From Sulfitobacter sp. (GTDB taxonomy: Bacteria > Pseudomonadota > Alphaproteobacteria > Rhodobacterales > Rhodobacteraceae): DNA of 64,000 bases. Shown here one piece after another: positions 25,217-35,019 of this stretch; within the stretch, counting starts at the first letter, position 1, and each line of letters opens with the position of its first letter. Made by a program: the position numbers and the translations under genes. Under the pieces are notes generated by a model, which saw nothing but the letters and a program-made list of their open reading frames with translations, did no database searches and was not told where the DNA came from. Where the stretch lies: positions 18,544 through 82,543 of the forward strand of contig JAFMGZ010000011.1 in the NCBI GenBank assembly GCA_017854855.1, read 5' to 3'.

Positions 25217-25802
25217 ATGCGCGCAGGGCTATCCAATCTGCATAGGTGCCGTCCAGCCCTTTATCACGGCCAAGGGTCTGGGAGGTGACAGAAAATCCTG
25301 CCTGCGCCACGAGCCTGCCGAGTTCTTCGGGCGTATAATAAGTATAGCTGCGGCCCAGGGCGTCACGATGGCAGCCAGTCCCTGCTTTGAGGGCAATGTG
25401 GAACAGCCCGCCAGGCTTGATGCAGCGAGACAGGGCTGCGAGGTGACGGGGCATGTCCGACCGGGTTGCATGCAGCAGGCTGAAATTGGCCCAGATGCCG
25501 TCATAGAGGTCAGTGCCGGAAATATCGTCAAAGCGGGCCAGTATGGCGGTGACGCCCGGGTGTCTTGCGGCGCGGGCGACCATCTGTGCAACTGCATCGG
25601 TTGCCGTGACGTTATGCCCGGCGCGGGCGATGGCAGCTGCAAAAAGGCCCGGACCACAGCCCAGATCAAGGACATGGGATGCGGCGGGCAGATCCGCGAT
25701 GAAGCTGGCTAGCAATGGATCGCGGGCCGCAGCCCCTTGGGTCATGCTTTCGTAGTCAGCGGCCTTTTGTGAATAGACCTTGAGTGTTTCCTCGTCGGTC
25801 AC
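25209..25802 (-). CDS. Class I SAM-dependent methyltransferase
   Basis: A 197-residue Rossmann-fold methyltransferase. Motif I is [20 protein letters not shown] (about 45-64), followed by ATDAVAQM as motif II and a post-motif [11 protein letters not shown]. The N-terminal [12 protein letters not shown] resembles the ubiquinone/tellurite-type small methyltransferases. The substrate is unknown. The GTG at 25802 overlaps the DUF3429 stop as GTGA, which sets the start although the frame runs further upstream. Confidence 0.88.
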   Translation of the reverse strand: MTDEETLKVYSQKAADYESMTQGAAARDPLLASFIADLPAASHVLDLGCGPGLFAAAIARAGHNVTATDAVAQMVARAARHPGVTAILARFDDISGTDLYDGIWANFSLLHATRSDMPRHLAALSRCIKPGGLFHIALKAGTGCHRDALGRSYTYYTPEELGRLVAQAGFSVTSQTLGRDKGLDGTYADWIALRAYG

Positions 25803-26251
25803 AGGAACATGGCGATGCACAGACAGGCCAGCACCACTGCGGTCAGCGGCAGGCGCAGCGCCATCCACCAGGCTGGGGCAAGCTGCCAGCGGTGAAAGGC
25901 AAAATCGAGCAGCAGCAGCCCTGCAAATCCGGTGGCAAGATTGCCAAGGGCGGAAACAACCCCTGTGCCGGGCATGAAGAACCACCAAAGTGCGGGAAGC
26001 ACGGACAGACAATAGGCGGCGATGGCCCTGCTGCCCTGGGCCTTTGTCGCGAACCCCCACAAGACTCCAGCCATGAAGGGCAGAATGATCCCGCCGTAGC
26101 GGATCATGATCAGCTGGCCATCGCCCTTCAAGGCCGCAGGCAAGGCGATGGTCATCTCCGGGCGCAGATCCAGTATCAGCAGGGCGGCCCAGACAAAGGG
26201 CAGCAGCCCGGCAAATCCAAGCACGAGTGCGGCCCTGGGAATATGTCTCAT
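25799..26251 (-). CDS. DUF3429 family membrane protein
   Basis: A 150-residue protein with about five membrane helices. The ALVLGFAGLLPFVWAALL start and the central MIRYGGIILPFMAGVLWGFA segment fit DUF3429, a family without known function. It sits between ispH and the methyltransferase gene and overlaps the latter by four bases, so it is likely part of the ispH message. Confidence 0.82.
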   Translation of the reverse strand: MRHIPRAALVLGFAGLLPFVWAALLILDLRPEMTIALPAALKGDGQLIMIRYGGIILPFMAGVLWGFATKAQGSRAIAAYCLSVLPALWWFFMPGTGVVSALGNLATGFAGLLLLDFAFHRWQLAPAWWMALRLPLTAVVLACLCIAMFL

Positions 26252-26278
26252 CAGATTGATCCTCTGCGTGATCTGCCT

Positions 26279-27229
26279 CTAGGCCGGTTCTCTGAGGATC
26301 CGGGGCACTTTGAATTCAACGTTTTCCTGCGCTGTTTCCACCAATTCCTGGGTCACGTCAAAGCGCGCGGCAAAGGCTGCTATCACCTCGTTGATCAGCA
26401 CTTCGGGGGCCGAGGCACCAGCCGTGATGCCCACGCTGGTGATCCCCTCAAGGCTGCGCCAGTCGATGTCATCGGCGCGCTGTACCAGTTGCGCATAGGC
26501 GCAGCCCGCCCTGGCACCCACTTCGACCAGACGTTTTGAATTTGACGAATTTGGCGCGCCCACGACCAGCATTGCATCGCATTTGGGGGCCATGGCCTTG
26601 ACCGCTTCCTGACGGTTGGTGGTTGCGTAACAGATGTCTTCCTTGTGTGGGCCCACGATGGCGGGGAACCGGGACTGCAGCGCCGCGACAATCTCTGCGG
26701 TGTCATCGACGCTGAGCGTGGTTTGGGTCACATAGGCCAGCCGCGCGGGGTCACGGACCGCCACCTCTGCCACGTCCTTTGGTGTTTCCACCAGCAGGAC
26801 ATCCCCTTGGGGCAATTGGCCCATGGTGCCAACGGTTTCCGGGTGGCCGGCATGGCCGATCATGATCATTTGCAGGCCGGCATCCGCATGACGCTGCGCT
26901 TCGATATGGACCTTGCTGACCAGCGGGCAGGTGGCATCGACATAGACCATGTTGCGGGCCTGTGCCGCGGAAGGCACGGATTTCGGCACGCCATGGGCAG
27001 AGAAGATCACAGGGCGATCATCTGGGCAGTCACTGAGTTCCTCAACAAACACCACACCTTTGTCGCGCAGACCATCAACCACGAATTTATTGTGAACGAT
27101 CTCATGGCGCACATAGACCGGTGCCCCCCATTTTTCCAAAGCCATCTCAACAATCTTGATGGCCCGGTCCACGCCCGCGCAGAACCCGCGGGGCGCAGCA
27201 AGGTACAGTTTCAAAGGTGACTTTTCCAT
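26279..27229 (-). CDS. ispH: 4-hydroxy-3-methylbut-2-enyl diphosphate reductase
   Basis: A 316-residue iron-sulfur enzyme, the last step of the MEP isoprenoid pathway, giving isopentenyl and dimethylallyl diphosphate. The three cluster cysteines are in [25 protein letters not shown] and [14 protein letters not shown], and the catalytic Glu/Thr loop is in [25 protein letters not shown] precedes the ATG. It heads the minus-strand run ispH, DUF3429, methyltransferase, rnhA, TRIC. Confidence 0.97.
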   Translation of the reverse strand: MEKSPLKLYLAAPRGFCAGVDRAIKIVEMALEKWGAPVYVRHEIVHNKFVVDGLRDKGVVFVEELSDCPDDRPVIFSAHGVPKSVPSAAQARNMVYVDATCPLVSKVHIEAQRHADAGLQMIMIGHAGHPETVGTMGQLPQGDVLLVETPKDVAEVAVRDPARLAYVTQTTLSVDDTAEIVAALQSRFPAIVGPHKEDICYATTNRQEAVKAMAPKCDAMLVVGAPNSSNSKRLVEVGARAGCAYAQLVQRADDIDWRSLEGITSVGITAGASAPEVLINEVIAAFAARFDVTQELVETAQENVEFKVPRILREPA

Positions 27230-27603
27230 GCGGCACTCCTTTTCCCAACAGGGGTAATCGGTCGCGGCGGTTTGGTCCAGTGCCCGGCATCAAATCAACG
27301 GGTTGTGCCGGGGGGAATATGCCGTTCGATCAGCGCTGGTATTCAAGGTGCCTTGCAGGGTTGGTTGCGATCTTTGGGCGGTTTCGGAAAGTCAGCGCAG
27401 GCTTGATGCCGCCTGAAGCCAAAGATTCCAGCGCGTTACGTGAGCTGTCGCATATTCCGAGATCCGTATGAAAATACCGGCCAATTCAAAAAATGGCGGT
27501 TCCAGACGGTATTTTGAAATCATACTTCAAATAGGAAAGCATTTGATGTCATTTGCCAATTCATCCATCAGGCAAATGGGCCATTTATTGTCTATGGAAT
27601 GCC
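27230..27603. promoter_or_regulatory. 374-base non-coding region with inverted repeats
   Basis: Lies between the ispH start and the NYN gene stop. The NYN-side half is AT-rich with two inverted repeats: TTTGAA...TTCAAA around 27511-27530, and ATTTGCC (27551-27557) with GGCAAAT (27571-27577), a 7-bp stem with a 13-base loop that may end the NYN transcript or bind a regulator. A short plus-strand frame at 27217-27471 has no binding site or family resemblance and I do not call it a gene. Confidence 0.4.
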
Positions 27604-28149
27604 TCAGTCCGTATCGCTTTCGCGGGGGGGGCGGCCAATGACATCCCGCAGGTCTTCCAATTCAATGAAATTGTCGACCTGGCGGCGCAGCTCATCTGAA
27701 ATCATCGGAGGCTGGCTGCGAATGGTTGAAACCACAGAGACGCGCACGCCTTGACGTTGCAGGCTTTCCACCAGCGGCCTGAAATCGCCATCGCCAGAGA
27801 AAATAACAATGTGATCGACGTGCGGTGCCAGTTCCATGGCATTCACCGCCAACTCGATGTCCATATTTCCTTTGACCTTACGGCGGCCCATGCTGTCGGT
27901 GTATTCCTTGGCCGGTTTGGTCACCATGGTGAAGCCGTTGTAGTTCAGCCAGTCAACCAGGGGGCGTATCGGGGAATATTCATCGTTTTCAAGCAGCGCC
28001 GTGTAATAGAAAGCCCGCAGCAATTTGCCACGGCGCATAAACTCATGGCGCAGCAATTTGTAATCAATATCAAAGCCCAGCGTCTTGGCTGCGGCGTATA
28101 GATTTGATCCATCAATGAACAGGGCGAGGCGTTCGTCTTTGTAAAACAT
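27604..28149 (-). CDS. NYN domain protein (LabA/DUF88-like RNase fold)
   Basis: A 181-residue PIN-like nuclease-fold protein. The metal-binding aspartates are visible in LALFIDGSNLYAAAK (Asp near 13), KGNMDIELAVNAM and VIFSGDGDFRPLVESL, the hallmark trio of NYN domains. Such proteins are thought to process RNA, but the target is unknown here. AAGGA precedes the ATG. It diverges from folK with 122 bases between. Confidence 0.92.
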   Translation of the reverse strand: MFYKDERLALFIDGSNLYAAAKTLGFDIDYKLLRHEFMRRGKLLRAFYYTALLENDEYSPIRPLVDWLNYNGFTMVTKPAKEYTDSMGRRKVKGNMDIELAVNAMELAPHVDHIVIFSGDGDFRPLVESLQRQGVRVSVVSTIRSQPPMISDELRRQVDNFIELEDLRDVIGRPPRESDTD

Positions 28150-28271
28150 AAACTATCCTTTCGGCGCGACAGCCGATACTCTTTCTTAACAACTGTGGTG
28201 CTGACCATTACGGACTTGGTTAAATAGTTCTGGCCCACTCATTCTGAAGGGCTCTTTAAGGATTTTTCCAA

Positions 28272-28883
28272 ATGCTGCAAGCCCAGGCTATTAGTGAACG
28301 TGGCGAAGACAACCTGAAAATGCAAGATGATATATTATTCGCGTTGGGGGCCAACCTTGAGTCCTCTGTCGGGGCACCAGAAGACACAGTGAAGGCAGCG
28401 CTGCAGGAAATGGTAAAAAAAGGCGCATTGATTCGAAACTTGAGCCCCCTTTATAGCACGCCTGCCTTCCCTGCGGGAAATGGTCCTGACTATGTAAATG
28501 CTGCGGTCAGGATTCGCGCGCCCTGGTCCCCCGACCAAGCGCTTGCCATCTGTCATGAGATTGAAGCGTTGATGGGCCGCGAAAGGGTCACGCGTTGGGG
28601 GCAGCGTACGCTGGATATTGACCTTATCGCTATGGGCCAAATCGTGCTGCCCGATGCACAAACCCACGCCGAATGGCGCAATTTACCGCTGGATGCCCAG
28701 CAACAGCGCACCCCCGACCAACTGATTCTTCCGCATCCGCGTCTTCAGGACCGTGCCTTTGTCCTCGTCCCGCTTGCCGATGTTGCCCCGGACTGGGTGC
28801 ATCCCCTGCTGGGATGTTGCGTCAGCCAAATGCGCGATGCCCTTGATCCGCTGGATCTGGCTGCTGTCAAAGCATTGGAATAA
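28272..28883 (+). CDS. folK: 2-amino-4-hydroxy-6-hydroxymethyldihydropteridine pyrophosphokinase
   Basis: A 203-residue folate-pathway enzyme (HPPK) that transfers pyrophosphate from ATP to the pterin. The signature is RWGQRTLDIDLIAMG with the magnesium-binding aspartates, and LPHPRLQDRAFVLVPL. Length is greater than E. coli HPPK (159) through an insert near 130-150. AAGGA lies before the ATG at 28272; an ATG at 28320 would give the tighter family start. It is the first of the long cluster running to recO. Confidence 0.93.
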   Translation: MLQAQAISERGEDNLKMQDDILFALGANLESSVGAPEDTVKAALQEMVKKGALIRNLSPLYSTPAFPAGNGPDYVNAAVRIRAPWSPDQALAICHEIEALMGRERVTRWGQRTLDIDLIAMGQIVLPDAQTHAEWRNLPLDAQQQRTPDQLILPHPRLQDRAFVLVPLADVAPDWVHPLLGCCVSQMRDALDPLDLAAVKALE

Positions 28884-28955
28884 CGGGTTGTAAATTGGCA
28901 AGAACCGACCTAAGTAACGCTCTTCTGACCGCCTTTTGCGATATTGGAGAATTCA

Positions 28956-29309
28956 ATGGCACGCGTCACCGTCGAAGATTGTGTAGACAAGGTTCCTAAC
29001 CGTTTTGAGCTTGTCATGCTTGCGGCCCATCGGGCACGCGAAATCTCTGCTGGTTCTGCTGTGACAGTGGACCGCGACAATGACAAAAACCCGGTGGTTT
29101 CCCTGCGTGAAATCGCGGATGAGACACAATCCGCTGATGATCTGCGCGAGCGCCTGATCGAAAGCAACCAGAACCAGATCGAGGTTGATGAGCCAGAAGA
29201 AGACGCAATGGCGCTTCTGATGGGTGCAGAGCAGGATAAGCCAGAAGAAGACAGCATGTCCGAAGAAATGCTGCTGCGTCAACTGATGGCGGCACAGGGC
29301 CAGGGCTAA
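28956..29309 (+). CDS. rpoZ: RNA polymerase subunit omega
   Basis: A 117-residue subunit that supports RNA polymerase assembly and, in many proteobacteria, forms part of the ppGpp site. [29 protein letters not shown] is a typical start. A long acidic C-terminal tail ([16 protein letters not shown]) is usual in alphaproteobacteria. GGAG precedes the ATG at 28956. rsh follows after 34 bases, the common rpoZ-spoT pairing. Confidence 0.96.
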   Translation: MARVTVEDCVDKVPNRFELVMLAAHRAREISAGSAVTVDRDNDKNPVVSLREIADETQSADDLRERLIESNQNQIEVDEPEEDAMALLMGAEQDKPEEDSMSEEMLLRQLMAAQGQG

Positions 29310-29343
29310 CCTGGTGCCCCGACAGGGGTCATGAGGCAGATGG

Positions 29344-31485
29344 ATGGACAACACTGAAATCACTGCCGACGACCTTGTCGAGCTTGTCAGGGTGTACAAC
29401 CCAAAGACAAACGAAAAGCAGATACGTGCGGCCTATGAATTCGGCCGCGCGATGCACGAGGGGCAGTACCGCCACTCTGGAGAGCCGTATTTTTCTCACC
29501 CTGTTGCCGTTGCGGCCATTCTGACCGAACAGCAATTGGATGATGGGACCATTATCACAGCCTTGCTGCATGATACGGTCGAAGATACCCGCGCGTCCTA
29601 TAAGGATATCGAAACGCTGTTTGGCCGGGATGTGGCGGAACTGGTGGATGGTGTCACCAAACTGACCAATCTGCAGCTGAACTCCACAGAGACCAAACAG
29701 GCTGAAAACTTTCGCAAACTGTTCATGGCGATGTCCAAGGATCTGCGCGTGATCCTGGTCAAACTGGCGGACCGGTTGCACAACATGCGCACGATCAAGG
29801 CGATGCGCGCGGAAAAACAGGCGCAAAAGGCCCGCGAGACGATGGATATCTTTGCGCCTCTGGCGGGGCGGATGGGCATGCAATGGATGCGCGAAGAGCT
29901 GGAAGATCTGTCTTTTCGCGTGCTCAACCCCGAAGGCCGCGCCAGTATCATCCGCCGCTTTATCACGTTGCAGCGTGAAACTGGTGATGTCATCCAGCGG
30001 ATCACCGGCGATATGCGGCTTGAACTGGATCAGGCCGGGGTAGAGGCGCAGGTTTTTGGCAGGGCCAAGAAACCCTATTCCATCTGGCGCAAGATGGAGG
30101 AAAAATCTCAGAGTTTTTCCCGTCTGTCCGATATCTACGGGTTTCGTGTCATCACCCAGAGCGACGAAGACTGCTATCGCGCATTGGGGGCGATCCACGG
30201 GCGTTGGCGTGCTGTGCCGGGGCGCTTCAAGGACTATATCAGTCAGCCAAAATCAAACGGCTACCGCTCCATTCACACCACTGTGTCGGGGCGCGACGGC
30301 AAACGCGTCGAAGTGCAGATCAGAACCCAGCAGATGCATGATGTGGCCGAAACCGGTGTGGCCGCGCATTGGTCCTACCGGGATGGCGTGCGGTCCAACA
30401 ACCCGTTTGCCGTCGATCCGGCCAAATGGATTGCGCAGCTGACCGAACAGTTTGACGCCGAAGAAGACCACGAGGATTTCCTCGAGGCGGTCAAGCTTGA
30501 GATGTACGCAGATCAGGTCTTTTGTTTCACGCCAAAGGGCGATGTGGTCAAACTGCCGCGCGGGGCCACGCCGATTGACTTTGCCTATGCCATCCACACG
30601 CGGATCGGCAACGCCTGCGTCGGGGCCAAGATTGACGGGATGCGCGTGCCGCTCTGGACCCGGATCAAGAACGGGCAGTCGATTGAGATCATTCGCGCAC
30701 AGGGCCAGACGCCACAGGTCACATGGCTGGATATCGCGACGACCGGCAAGGCCAAGACCGCCATCCGCCGTTCCCTGCGCGAGGAAGACAGGGCGCGCTT
30801 TGTCAAACTGGGTCAGGAATTGGCGCGCTCGGCCTTTGCGCAGGTCGGCAAACGGGCGACAGACAAGGTGCTGCGCACAGCGGCCAAGAATATGCGGCTG
30901 AACGGGATCGAAGACCTGTTGGCCCAGATTGGCAGCTCTGAGATTACGGGCCGGCAAGTCGTGCAATCCGTCTATGCCGACCTTGTCCCCAACAAGGGCG
31001 ATCACATCGATGCCAAAAGCGCCGTTGTGGGCCTTGAGCCGGGGCAATCCTTCAAACGCGCACCTTGCTGCAATCCACTGCCGGGCGAACGGATCGTCGG
31101 GATCACCTTCAGGGGCGAAGGCGTGACGGTGCATGCGATTGATTGTGAAAAACTGTCCTCCTACGAGGAACAGCCAGAGCGCTGGATCGACCTGCGCTGG
31201 CATGACGGCAACCACCCTGCGGTCTATGATGCTGTCCTTGATCTGACGATCGGGAATGGCGCGGGGGTTCTGGGCCGGATCTGCACGCTGATCGGTGATG
31301 CCTCTGCCAATATCTCCGATCTGGAGTTCATTGAGCGCAAGCCAGATTTTTACCGTGTGCTGATGAGTGTGGCCTTAAGGGATGTTGCGCATTTGCATTC
31401 CCTGATGTTGACGCTAGAGGCAGAAAGTGACGTTGCGGCGATTTCACGGTTTCGTAAAATTGACGGGCAAAAGCCGACAACATGA
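29344..31485 (+). CDS. rsh: Bifunctional (p)ppGpp synthetase/hydrolase (RelA/SpoT homologue)
   Basis: A 713-residue stringent-response enzyme. The HD hydrolase domain is intact (His44, His-Asp at 76-77 in LLHDTVEDT), followed by the synthetase domain (YGFRVITQSDEDCYRALGAIHGRW, then QPKSNGYRSIHT at about 300), a TGS domain (about 395-455, VFCFTPKGDVVKLP) and a C-terminal ACT domain. Both activities are therefore expected, as in the single long RSH of alphaproteobacteria. It adjoins rpoZ. Confidence 0.96.
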   Translation: MDNTEITADDLVELVRVYNPKTNEKQIRAAYEFGRAMHEGQYRHSGEPYFSHPVAVAAILTEQQLDDGTIITALLHDTVEDTRASYKDIETLFGRDVAELVDGVTKLTNLQLNSTETKQAENFRKLFMAMSKDLRVILVKLADRLHNMRTIKAMRAEKQAQKARETMDIFAPLAGRMGMQWMREELEDLSFRVLNPEGRASIIRRFITLQRETGDVIQRITGDMRLELDQAGVEAQVFGRAKKPYSIWRKMEEKSQSFSRLSDIYGFRVITQSDEDCYRALGAIHGRWRAVPGRFKDYISQPKSNGYRSIHTTVSGRDGKRVEVQIRTQQMHDVAETGVAAHWSYRDGVRSNNPFAVDPAKWIAQLTEQFDAEEDHEDFLEAVKLEMYADQVFCFTPKGDVVKLPRGATPIDFAYAIHTRIGNACVGAKIDGMRVPLWTRIKNGQSIEIIRAQGQTPQVTWLDIATTGKAKTAIRRSLREEDRARFVKLGQELARSAFAQVGKRATDKVLRTAAKNMRLNGIEDLLAQIGSSEITGRQVVQSVYADLVPNKGDHIDAKSAVVGLEPGQSFKRAPCCNPLPGERIVGITFRGEGVTVHAIDCEKLSSYEEQPERWIDLRWHDGNHPAVYDAVLDLTIGNGAGVLGRICTLIGDASANISDLEFIERKPDFYRVLMSVALRDVAHLHSLMLTLEAESDVAAISRFRKIDGQKPTT

Positions 31486-31542
31486 CCTACATACCACCTA
31501 TGCCCCAGACCGTAACAGCAAGACCCATAGTGGAAGCCTGAG

Positions 31543-32208
31543 TTGATCTTCAAACGCCGTGACCCGAAACCAACTTTGCGCGCGATGGCCGAATTTTTGT
31601 GGCCTCGCGGGGGATGGGCGCGTGCGTTCCATTATGTAAGGCACCGGATGAAACGCCTGCCCGACAGTCCCGAACGCATCGCGCGCGGTGTGTGGGCCGG
31701 TGTCTTTGTCACCTTTACGCCCCTGTTCGGGATGCATTTCATTGTCGCGGCGTTATTGGCAAAGCTGATGAAGGGAAACATCCTTGCGGCGCTGATGGCG
31801 ACATTCGTGGGCAATCCGCTGACCTTTGTCTTTATTGCGCTGTCGTCGCTCAAGACCGGGCATCTGATCCTTGGCACCGAATTGGCCGAGGGCGAATTGC
31901 GCGCCCTGAGCCGTAAGTTCGCGGATGCGGGCAGTGACCTTTGGCATAATTTCGTCGCTGTATTTACCAACTCCCAGATGGATTGGTCGGGCCTTGCGAT
32001 CTTTTCCAAAGAGGTCTTTTATCCCTATCTGATCGGCGGCATCATTCCCGGCGTGATCTGCGCGACGATCGCCTATTATCTGGCCGTTCCCCTGCTGCAG
32101 GCCTATCAAAAGCGCCGCCGGGGCCTGATCAAGGCCAAGTTCGAAGCCCTCAAGAAAAAGACCGCCGCCAAGGTAGAAGCCAAACGCAAGGCCGATAGCG
32201 TCAAATAG
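31543..32208 (+). CDS. DUF2062 family membrane protein
   Basis: A 221-residue protein with the DUF2062 core: SPERIARGVWAGVFVTFTPLFGMHFIVAALLAKLMKGN and ATFVGNPLTFVFI, several membrane helices, and a lysine-rich C-terminal tail (KFEALKKKTAAKVEAKRKAD). Function is unknown. The likely start is TTG at 31543, because IFKRRDPKPTLRAMAEFLWPRGGWARAFHY is the expected N-terminus and no ATG lies before it. It is between rsh and pdxJ, a conserved roseobacter position. Confidence 0.87.
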   Translation: MIFKRRDPKPTLRAMAEFLWPRGGWARAFHYVRHRMKRLPDSPERIARGVWAGVFVTFTPLFGMHFIVAALLAKLMKGNILAALMATFVGNPLTFVFIALSSLKTGHLILGTELAEGELRALSRKFADAGSDLWHNFVAVFTNSQMDWSGLAIFSKEVFYPYLIGGIIPGVICATIAYYLAVPLLQAYQKRRRGLIKAKFEALKKKTAAKVEAKRKADSVK

Positions 32209-32220
32209 GAAGGACAGCAT

Positions 32221-32970
32221 ATGTCAGGATCACAAAAACTGCGCTTGGGTGTGAACATCGACCATGTGGCGACAGTGCGCAATGCACGGGGCGGGGCCTA
32301 TCCTGATCCCCTGCGCGCCGCCAAGATCGCAGAGGCCGCAGGTGCCGACGGGATCACTGCGCATCTGCGCGAAGATCGCAGGCATATATCAGATGCAGAC
32401 ATCGAGGGGCTGATGGATATCCTATCGGTCCCGCTCAACTTTGAGATGGCAGCGACGGAAGAGATGCAGAAAATTGCCCTGCGTCACAAACCACACGCCG
32501 TCTGCATCGTCCCGGAAAAGCGCGAAGAACGGACCACCGAAGGTGGGCTGGAAGTGGCGCGCGAAGAAAACAAGCTTGCCCATTTCATCGCACCGCTGCG
32601 CGAGGCCGGCAGCCGCGTCTCCATCTTTATCGCAGCAGATCAGCGCCAGATCGAGGCGGCCAACCGGATCGGCGCGCAGGTCATTGAATTGCACAGCGGT
32701 GCCTATTGCGATGCCTTCAGCGAGGGCCGTTTTGACGAGGCCGATGCCGAACTTGAGAAAATGCGTGAAATGTCCAGCTTTGCCCATTCGCTGGGACTGG
32801 AAGTGCACGTGGGTCATGGCATCACCTATGATACCGTGTCCCCCATCGCGGCATTTCCAGAAGTCAAAGAACTGAACATCGGGCACTTCTTGATTGGCGA
32901 GGCGATCTTCTTGGGGCTTGGGCCCGCGATTGCGGAAATGCGCCGCTTGATGGACGACGCGCGCGCGTGA
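32221..32970 (+). CDS. pdxJ: Pyridoxine 5'-phosphate synthase
   Basis: A 249-residue TIM-barrel enzyme that condenses 3-amino-2-oxopropyl phosphate with deoxyxylulose phosphate to make vitamin B6. Visible motifs are [51 protein letters not shown] and the final [22 protein letters not shown] precedes the ATG. It is followed by acpS, as in E. coli. Confidence 0.97.
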   Translation: MSGSQKLRLGVNIDHVATVRNARGGAYPDPLRAAKIAEAAGADGITAHLREDRRHISDADIEGLMDILSVPLNFEMAATEEMQKIALRHKPHAVCIVPEKREERTTEGGLEVAREENKLAHFIAPLREAGSRVSIFIAADQRQIEAANRIGAQVIELHSGAYCDAFSEGRFDEADAELEKMREMSSFAHSLGLEVHVGHGITYDTVSPIAAFPEVKELNIGHFLIGEAIFLGLGPAIAEMRRLMDDARA

Positions 32971-33016
32971 AGGGCTGTGGGCCAGTGCAGACCGGCCTGC
33001 GGCAGGTGGGCTGCTT

Positions 33017-33448
33017 ATGATACTTGGCATTGGCACGGACCTTGCGAATATAGACCGTATTCAGGGCACACTTGATCGTTTTGGTGATCGGTTTCGCGAC
33101 CGCGTCTTTACGCCCACAGAACAGCGCAAGGCAGAGCGGCGCAAGGATGTTGCGGGGACCTATGCCAAACGCTGGGCCGCAAAGGAGGCCTGTTCCAAGG
33201 CCTTGGGCACGGGGCTGCGCATGGGCATCAGCTGGCGCGATATGGCGGTCAGCAATCTACCTACTGGCCAGCCCGTCATGGAAGTGACCGGCTGGGCCGC
33301 CGAACGGCTGGCCCGCATGACCCCGCCGGGCCATGAGGCGATCATTCACGTGACCCTGACCGACGACCACCCATGGGCGCAGGCCTTTGTCCTGATCGAG
33401 GCCCGACCTGTGGCAGACCCGCCGCCGGCAAAGGTGCCTTCGTCTTGA
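33017..33448 (+). CDS. acpS: Holo-[acyl-carrier-protein] synthase
   Basis: A 143-residue 4'-phosphopantetheinyl transferase that activates acyl carrier protein. [15 protein letters not shown] carries the first Mg-binding Asp8, and [18 protein letters not shown] the conserved Glu and Lys. It forms the pdxJ-acpS-lepB-rnc-era run. A short proline-rich tail is extra to the family. AGGTGG lies before the ATG. Confidence 0.96.
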   Translation: MILGIGTDLANIDRIQGTLDRFGDRFRDRVFTPTEQRKAERRKDVAGTYAKRWAAKEACSKALGTGLRMGISWRDMAVSNLPTGQPVMEVTGWAAERLARMTPPGHEAIIHVTLTDDHPWAQAFVLIEARPVADPPPAKVPSS

Positions 33449-33502
33449 CAGTCACGCCCCCCAGACGCATGTACGCTTAAATTTCTACGAAAGGGACGCC
33501 GC

Positions 33503-34339
33503 ATGGCCGCCAAGGAAAAATCAGGCAACGCATTTGTCGAAACGGTCAAGACGATCGTCTATGCGCTGCTGATCGCGGGTATTTTCCGCACGCTGTTTTT
33601 CCAGCCGTTCTGGATTCCTTCGGGCTCCATGAAAGAGACATTGCTGATCGGCGATTTTCTGTTCGTGAACAAGATGGCCTATGGGTATTCCTACGCCTCC
33701 TGCCCCAGCCTGATGTTGCCGAACCTGGGCATCGAGGTGGACGCAGAAGACATTTGTGGTGCCCTTGACGGTGACAACACGCGCCTTTGGGGCGGGGAAC
33801 CCCAGCGCGGCGATGTCGTCGTGTTTCGCCACCCGGTGTCGGGCCGTGACTATATCAAACGCCTGATCGGCCTGCCGGGCGACACGGTTCAGGTCACAAA
33901 CGGTGTCGTCAGCCTGAATGGCGAGGCTGTCAAACTTGAGGATGCGGGCAATTTCGAAGAAGTGATGCAGGCCCAAGGCCCACAGCGTCTGCGCCCGCGC
34001 TGCGAAAACGGCCCCGTGGGTGAGGGCGGTCTGTGCATCAAGTCGCGCCAGATTGAAACACTGCCCAATGGTGTGTCCCATGCGATCTTGAACATTGGCA
34101 ATCAGCAGTCCGACAACACAGGTGTCTATACCGTCCCCGAAGGCCATTACTTTTTCATGGGTGACAACCGCGACAATTCCGCTGACAGCCGTTTGGCGCA
34201 GCAGGTCGGCGGCGTTGGTTTTGTGCCTTATGAAAATCTGATCGGGCGCGCGGACCGGATCGTGTTCAGCTCTGCGGGCAGCTCCATGCTGTTCTTCTGG
34301 ACATGGCGGTCTGACCGCTTTTTCAAAGGGGTTGAATGA
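33503..34339 (+). CDS. lepB: Signal peptidase I
   Basis: A 278-residue inner-membrane serine protease that removes signal peptides from secreted proteins. There is one N-terminal membrane helix ([16 protein letters not shown]), the catalytic Ser42 in [10 protein letters not shown], the general base Lys119 in [13 protein letters not shown], and [12 protein letters not shown] near the C-terminus. AAGGGA precedes the ATG, and the stop overlaps rnc by four bases. Confidence 0.97.
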   Translation: MAAKEKSGNAFVETVKTIVYALLIAGIFRTLFFQPFWIPSGSMKETLLIGDFLFVNKMAYGYSYASCPSLMLPNLGIEVDAEDICGALDGDNTRLWGGEPQRGDVVVFRHPVSGRDYIKRLIGLPGDTVQVTNGVVSLNGEAVKLEDAGNFEEVMQAQGPQRLRPRCENGPVGEGGLCIKSRQIETLPNGVSHAILNIGNQQSDNTGVYTVPEGHYFFMGDNRDNSADSRLAQQVGGVGFVPYENLIGRADRIVFSSAGSSMLFFWTWRSDRFFKGVE

Positions 34340-35019
34340 AGCTGAGCGGCGATCTTCGAGCCTTTGAAGGGCGTATCGGACATGAGTTTTCCGATCCCGC
34401 GCTTCTGAGCCGTGCGGTCACCCACGCCTCCATGTCTTCGGCCAACCGTGATGACAATCAGCGTCTCGAATTTCTGGGCGACCGGGTGCTGGGCCTGGTG
34501 ATGGCAGAAGCCCTGCTGGAACTTGACCCCGGTGCCAGCGAAGGTCTGCTTGCGCCCCGGTTCAACGCCTTGGTCCGCAAGGAAACCTGCGCTGATGTGG
34601 CCCGTGAGATTGATCTGGGCAAGGTCCTGAAACTGGGCCGATCCGAGATGATTTCAGGGGGGCGGCGCAAACAGGCCCTCTTGGGGGATGCGATAGAGGC
34701 GGTGATCGCGGCAGTTTATCTGGACGGAGGGTTTGATGCGGCAAAGGCATTGATCCTGCGGCTATGGGGCAATCGCATCGAAACAGTTGAGCAAGACGCA
34801 CGTGATGCGAAAACGGCCTTGCAGGAATGGGCGCAGGCGCGCAAGCTGCAGCCGCCCCGATACATACAGACAAGCCGCAGCGGCCCCGACCACGCACCCG
34901 TGTTTACCATAGCCGCACGACTGGAAAACGGGGCAGAGGCCATGGCGACCGCCCCGTCCAAACGGGCTGCAGAACAGGCAGCCGCAACAACGCTTTTGGC
35001 GCAACTGGAGAAAGACTGA
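34336..35019 (+). CDS. rnc: Ribonuclease III
   Basis: A 227-residue double-strand-specific RNase for rRNA and mRNA processing. The signature [16 protein letters not shown] (about 36-50) and the second acidic site [17 protein letters not shown] (about 116-132) are intact, and a double-stranded-RNA-binding domain follows (about 155-225). It overlaps lepB by ATGA and era by one base, the lepB-rnc-era-recO arrangement. Confidence 0.97.
   Translation: MKLSGDLRAFEGRIGHEFSDPALLSRAVTHASMSSANRDDNQRLEFLGDRVLGLVMAEALLELDPGASEGLLAPRFNALVRKETCADVAREIDLGKVLKLGRSEMISGGRRKQALLGDAIEAVIAAVYLDGGFDAAKALILRLWGNRIETVEQDARDAKTALQEWAQARKLQPPRYIQTSRSGPDHAPVFTIAARLENGAEAMATAPSKRAAEQAAATTLLAQLEKD

Noticed and set aside
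27217..27471. 84-codon plus-strand frame upstream of ispH
   Set aside because: No binding site, no family resemblance, overlaps the ispH start and its promoter region.
34827..35018. Upstream extension of era by 64 codons
   Set aside because: It overlaps the rnc coding region; the ATG at 35019 matches the Era N-terminus and shares a base with the rnc stop.
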